A program made the position numbers and the translations under genes. Source: an uncultured Bacteroidota bacterium (lineage in GTDB: Bacteria > Bacteroidota > Bacteroidia > Bacteroidales > P3). Taken from it: a DNA stretch of 64,000 nt. Each line of letters begins with the position of its first letter. Within the stretch, counting starts at the first letter, position 1. Under the pieces are notes generated by a model that saw only the letters and a program-made list of their open reading frames with translations, ran no database searches and was not told where the DNA came from. The stretch lies in the NCBI GenBank assembly GCA_902791695.1, contig CADAWR010000006.1:26290-90289 (forward strand). Reading direction: 5' to 3'. Shown piece after piece: positions 61,539 through 64,000 of this stretch.

Positions 61539-63364
61539 AAAAGACAGGATTTCTGATAGCCGTTATTGCCGTCTTGGCCGGTGTGGCCAGCGCAAAACCT
61601 GTGGACTTTGCGATGGCACGAACGGTGGCTGCCAATTTCTGGAACACCTACCATCCGGCGGATGTGAAGCCCGTCACCGAGGGCGACTTGTCGCCAATGG
61701 TCTATGAGGACATAAGCCACATGCATGTCTTTGCCGTGGGACAGACGGGCTTTGTCATTGTGTCTGGCGACGACCGCGTGGAGCCGGTGCTGGCCTATTC
61801 GTTCGACAGCCCCTTCCCCAAGACTCTGCATGCTACACTGCGCTATTGGCTTGGCGGCTATGAGAGCCAGCTCGCCGAGGTGGCTTCGTCCCCGCTTGAA
61901 GGGGATGGCCTCGCCGCTACCAGATGGAACAGCCTCCTCTCTGTCAAAGACACTTCGGCCCCAGCTCCGCTGCTTAATGTGCCGCCACTGGTGGCCACCC
62001 ACTGGGACCAGGGAGCCCCATACAACCGCTATTGCCCCTACGACACCAACTATAACGATCTTACCGTGGTGGGCTGCGTGGCTACGGCTATGGCACAGAT
62101 CATCCGCTTCTGGCGGCATCCGTCGTGCGGCATCGGCGAACATAGCTATGTGCCCGAACCACGACACTATGAGGGCGATAACGGATGGTTCACCTATACC
62201 TACGATACTCAGTATGCCGACTTCGCTCATACCACGTATATCTATGACCACATGCCTAACTATGTGGAGAACCATCTGTCGCGCGAGCGTGATATCAAAG
62301 CTGTCGCTACCCTCTCGTACCACTGCGGCGTCGCTGTGAATATGATGTACGGCACAACGCGTGTCGGCGGCAGCGGCGCCTATTCCGAGGACGCCGCCAC
62401 GGCATTTGTGAATTATTTCAAGTACCAGCCTTCTCTCCAGCGCATGTATCGCGACGGTATACCGGACAGCGCTTGGCGCGCTATGATTGACGAGGACATC
62501 GCCGCCGGCCGCCCGGTGTATTATACCGGCCGCGACAACACCGGCGGACACGCCTTCATCCTCGATGGCGCCGACCTGCAGGGGCGCTACCACTTCAACC
62601 TCGGATGGAGCGGCTCCGGCGACGGCTACTACTACTGCAACGACATCTCCATAGGTACCGGCGGTGCCGGCGGCAACGCCACCTATACGTTCAACCTCAG
62701 CCAATCGGCCATCTTCCGCATCGAGCCTATAGAGACACAGCTCGATACTGTGGACTACTACGACACGGTATGCTCCGACGCCACAACCTATACCTTCTAT
62801 GACTACGAAATAACGGCGCAGAACGGCGTCTACTACTTTGTGCACCTCGATAGCATCTACCGTGTGCACCTCGCCAAAGCTCAGCAGCGTTATATTTACT
62901 ATCACCCTAACGGGGGCTCGGGCAATACTGTCACCTCGCGTTACTGCTACCTCAACGGTGCCGTGCTGACACAGTGCTCCTTCAGCCGCGAAAACAGCCG
63001 CTTTGTGGGCTGGTGCCCCTCGCCCGATGGCGACGACACCATCTATCAGCCGAGCGACACCCTCAAGATACGCCGTAATCTCAATCTCTACGCCATCTGG
63101 GAAGACACTACGCTGGGCATCGGTAATCTTTCGCCCCTCACCGTCAGCGTCAGCCCCAACCCCACCTCAGGAGAGCTCTTCATCACCGTGGGCGGTGGCC
63201 AACAGGCGCAGCTGTCGGTGCTCGACGTCATGGGCCGCACGGTGCTTAGCGAGACCGTTTGCGACAAGGCCGAAATATCGCTCCATGGCCTCCCGGCTGG
63301 CGCATATACAGTGCAGGTGAGGTCTGCAGATGGCATATGTAACCGGCGTGTAATCAAACGATAG
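61535..63364 (+). CDS. C10 cysteine protease (streptopain-like) with T9SS sorting domain
   Basis: The 609-residue product has a signal peptide (residues 1-20), a SpeB-type propeptide (about 22-130, with VIVSGDDRVEPVLAYS), and a C10 catalytic domain with Cys181 (VVGCVATAMAQ) and His339 (GGHAFILDGAD), followed by the usual GWSGSGDGYY. A domain with the InlB-repeat look (FVGWCPSPDGDD, LNLYAIWED) comes next, then the T9SS sorting domain (VSPNPTSGE near residue 540). It would be secreted and cleave extracellular proteins. Its start overlaps the dsbD stop, so the protease and the reductase are made together. Confidence 0.94.
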   Translation: MKKTGFLIAVIAVLAGVASAKPVDFAMARTVAANFWNTYHPADVKPVTEGDLSPMVYEDISHMHVFAVGQTGFVIVSGDDRVEPVLAYSFDSPFPKTLHATLRYWLGGYESQLAEVASSPLEGDGLAATRWNSLLSVKDTSAPAPLLNVPPLVATHWDQGAPYNRYCPYDTNYNDLTVVGCVATAMAQIIRFWRHPSCGIGEHSYVPEPRHYEGDNGWFTYTYDTQYADFAHTTYIYDHMPNYVENHLSRERDIKAVATLSYHCGVAVNMMYGTTRVGGSGAYSEDAATAFVNYFKYQPSLQRMYRDGIPDSAWRAMIDEDIAAGRPVYYTGRDNTGGHAFILDGADLQGRYHFNLGWSGSGDGYYYCNDISIGTGGAGGNATYTFNLSQSAIFRIEPIETQLDTVDYYDTVCSDATTYTFYDYEITAQNGVYYFVHLDSIYRVHLAKAQQRYIYYHPNGGSGNTVTSRYCYLNGAVLTQCSFSRENSRFVGWCPSPDGDDTIYQPSDTLKIRRNLNLYAIWEDTTLGIGNLSPLTVSVSPNPTSGELFITVGGGQQAQLSVLDVMGRTVLSETVCDKAEISLHGLPAGAYTVQVRSADGICNRRVIKR

Positions 63365-63384
63365 TAAAATAAATTAAAGAAATA

Positions 63385-63416
63385 TTTGGTAGATTGGGAA
63401 AAAGTTAGTATTTTTG
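63385..63416 (+). promoter_or_regulatory. Promoter of initiator tRNA-Met
   Basis: TTTG (63385-63388), 20 bases, TATTTTTG (63409-63416): exact consensus, 40 bases before the tRNA. Confidence 0.85.
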
Positions 63417-63456
63417 CACTCGATTTCAAGAGGCTTAGGCCTCTGAAATAAGAGAG

Positions 63457-63528
<72 letters not shown>

Positions 63529-63543
63529 CCTAAATCAAAATTG

Positions 63544-63570
63544 AGCAGGACGTCAGTCCTGCTTTTTTTA
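63544..63570 (+). terminator. Terminator of tRNA-fMet
   Basis: AGCAGGAC (63544-63551), 4-base loop, GTCCTGCT (63556-63563) and a T-run. Confidence 0.9.
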
Positions 63571-63583
63571 TGCAGATACCGCG

Positions 63584-63670
63584 GCGAAAGCTTGCTTTCA
63601 AGTTGTGGTATGTGCATAAAAAGGCAAGGACAGCAAAGCTGTGCTCACTTTTGATTATGGTAAAGCCCCC
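63584..63670. repeat. Direct repeat, copy 1 (86 bp)
   Basis: It starts GCGAAAGC and ends GGTAAAGCCCC. Copy 2 at 63740-63825 shares the ends and several inner blocks (GCTTTCAAG, GCATAAAAA, GTGCTCA, TTTTGATT), with other parts diverged. Confidence 0.75.
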
Positions 63671-63739
63671 TCCATAGGATCGCGAGCTTTATGCTCGCAA
63701 TCCTTCCCCCTCCCCCTTCCCCCCTTCCCCCCCTCCCTA

Positions 63740-63825
63740 GCGAAAGCTCGCTTTCAAGCCGAGTCGTAGGCATAAAAAAAGAAGAACCGCACAGCGGTGC
63801 TCAATTTTGATTTAGGTAAAGCCCC
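63740..63825. repeat. Direct repeat, copy 2 (86 bp)
   Basis: Second copy of the repeat at 63584-63670, 156 bases downstream. Both copies contain small hairpins such as GAAAGC-GCTTTC. Confidence 0.75.
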
Positions 63826-63857
63826 CCTCCCCCCCCACCGATTCTCCTTCCCCACCG

Positions 63858-63953
63858 CATATACATCGGCTATTGTTAGGATATACTTACCATATACTTA
63901 CCATATACAAAACATATACCTCAGCATATACAAAACATATACAAACCATATAC
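63858..63953. repeat. 11-bp periodic array G (CATATAC)
   Basis: CATATAC (or GATATAC) starts at 63858, 63880, 63891, 63902, 63913, 63925, 63936 and 63947: steps of 11, one of 12, and one of 22. No gene is visible in the remaining 47 bases of the window. Confidence 0.88.
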
Positions 63954-64000
63954 CGATTAGAGTAATTAGTTTATTATTATGTTGTGTAATAGTTGGTTGT

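Noticed and set aside
63671-63739. C-rich tract as a G-quadruplex or origin
   Set aside because: The tract has C-runs broken by T, so a minus-strand quadruplex is possible, but nothing else in the sequence supports a function.

Overview
The window looks like a chromosomal segment of a Bacteroidales bacterium (phylum Bacteroidota) with fairly high GC. The evidence is: proteins ending in type IX secretion (T9SS) sorting domains, C10 and C25 (gingipain-type) cysteine peptidases, type III glutamine synthetase, a PurL-PurQ fusion, Bacteroidota-specific families (BT_3928-like, DUF4293, DUF1599), and several promoters of the Bacteroides form TTTG-N19/20-TAnnTTTG. The genus cannot be fixed from the sequence alone. 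It is mostly core genome, read in blocks on both strands, with one degraded mobile-element zone.

Layout. 1-8045 (+): the 3' part of a T9SS adhesin-like protein, a secreted hypothetical, nadD, an AsmA-like protein, a topoisomerase IV B-type ATPase subunit, an acidic protein with a histone-H1-like tail, and an outer-membrane barrel. 8124-18554 (-): serS, tRNA-Ser, pepD, a DUF3298 lipoprotein, a TfoX-N protein, beta-carbonic anhydrase, purL, an acyltransferase and two hypotheticals. 18555-26722: an integrase relic and a tRNA-Asn-like attachment relic, then glnN, pyrG, a purF-like gene and an SDR gene (+), then remnants of a YjbR gene and a VapBC pair, ending at an intact tRNA-Asn. 26728-33631 (-): nnrD, a large M16 peptidase, a XRE regulator with a DUF2975 membrane partner, cdaA and folP. 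33895-43638 (+): DUF1599, BT_3928-like, DUF4293, tsaE, rsfS, ftsH, cdsA, psd, an RluA-family synthase and a gingipain-like protease. 43705-48562 (-): an arginine-decarboxylase-like enzyme, an FKBP lipoprotein, a polyprenyl-phosphate sugar transferase and a lipoprotein. 48671-52488 (+): a stand-alone HATPase, a phosphoesterase, phoH, ispE and fba. 52554-56481 (-): sppA and tex. 56854-63528 (+): tRNA-Leu fused closely to a secreted-protein gene, a propeller protein, dsbD, a C10 protease and initiator tRNA-Met. The last 470 bases are repeats.

How the genes work together. GlnN makes glutamine, and PyrG, PurF-like and PurL all spend its amide nitrogen on CTP and purines. The cdsA-psd pair makes phosphatidylethanolamine. 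Extracellular proteolysis is served by the C25, C10 and M16 enzymes, and DsbD could support their oxidative folding or repair.

The most unusual structure is non-coding. Seven intergenic stretches consist of units repeated every 11 bp, about one helical turn. Four share sequence and are palindromic, one more is palindromic with different sequence, and two have unrelated sequence; six lie 55-145 bp upstream of a minus-strand gene. A second class of AT-rich 7-bp arrays occurs at gene junctions, at the tsaE start codon and inside the ispE coding sequence. A second point of interest is a 7.5-kb segment bounded by direct repeats that include the 3' end of tRNA-Asn, with an integrase relic at one end and the glutamine-use genes inside.
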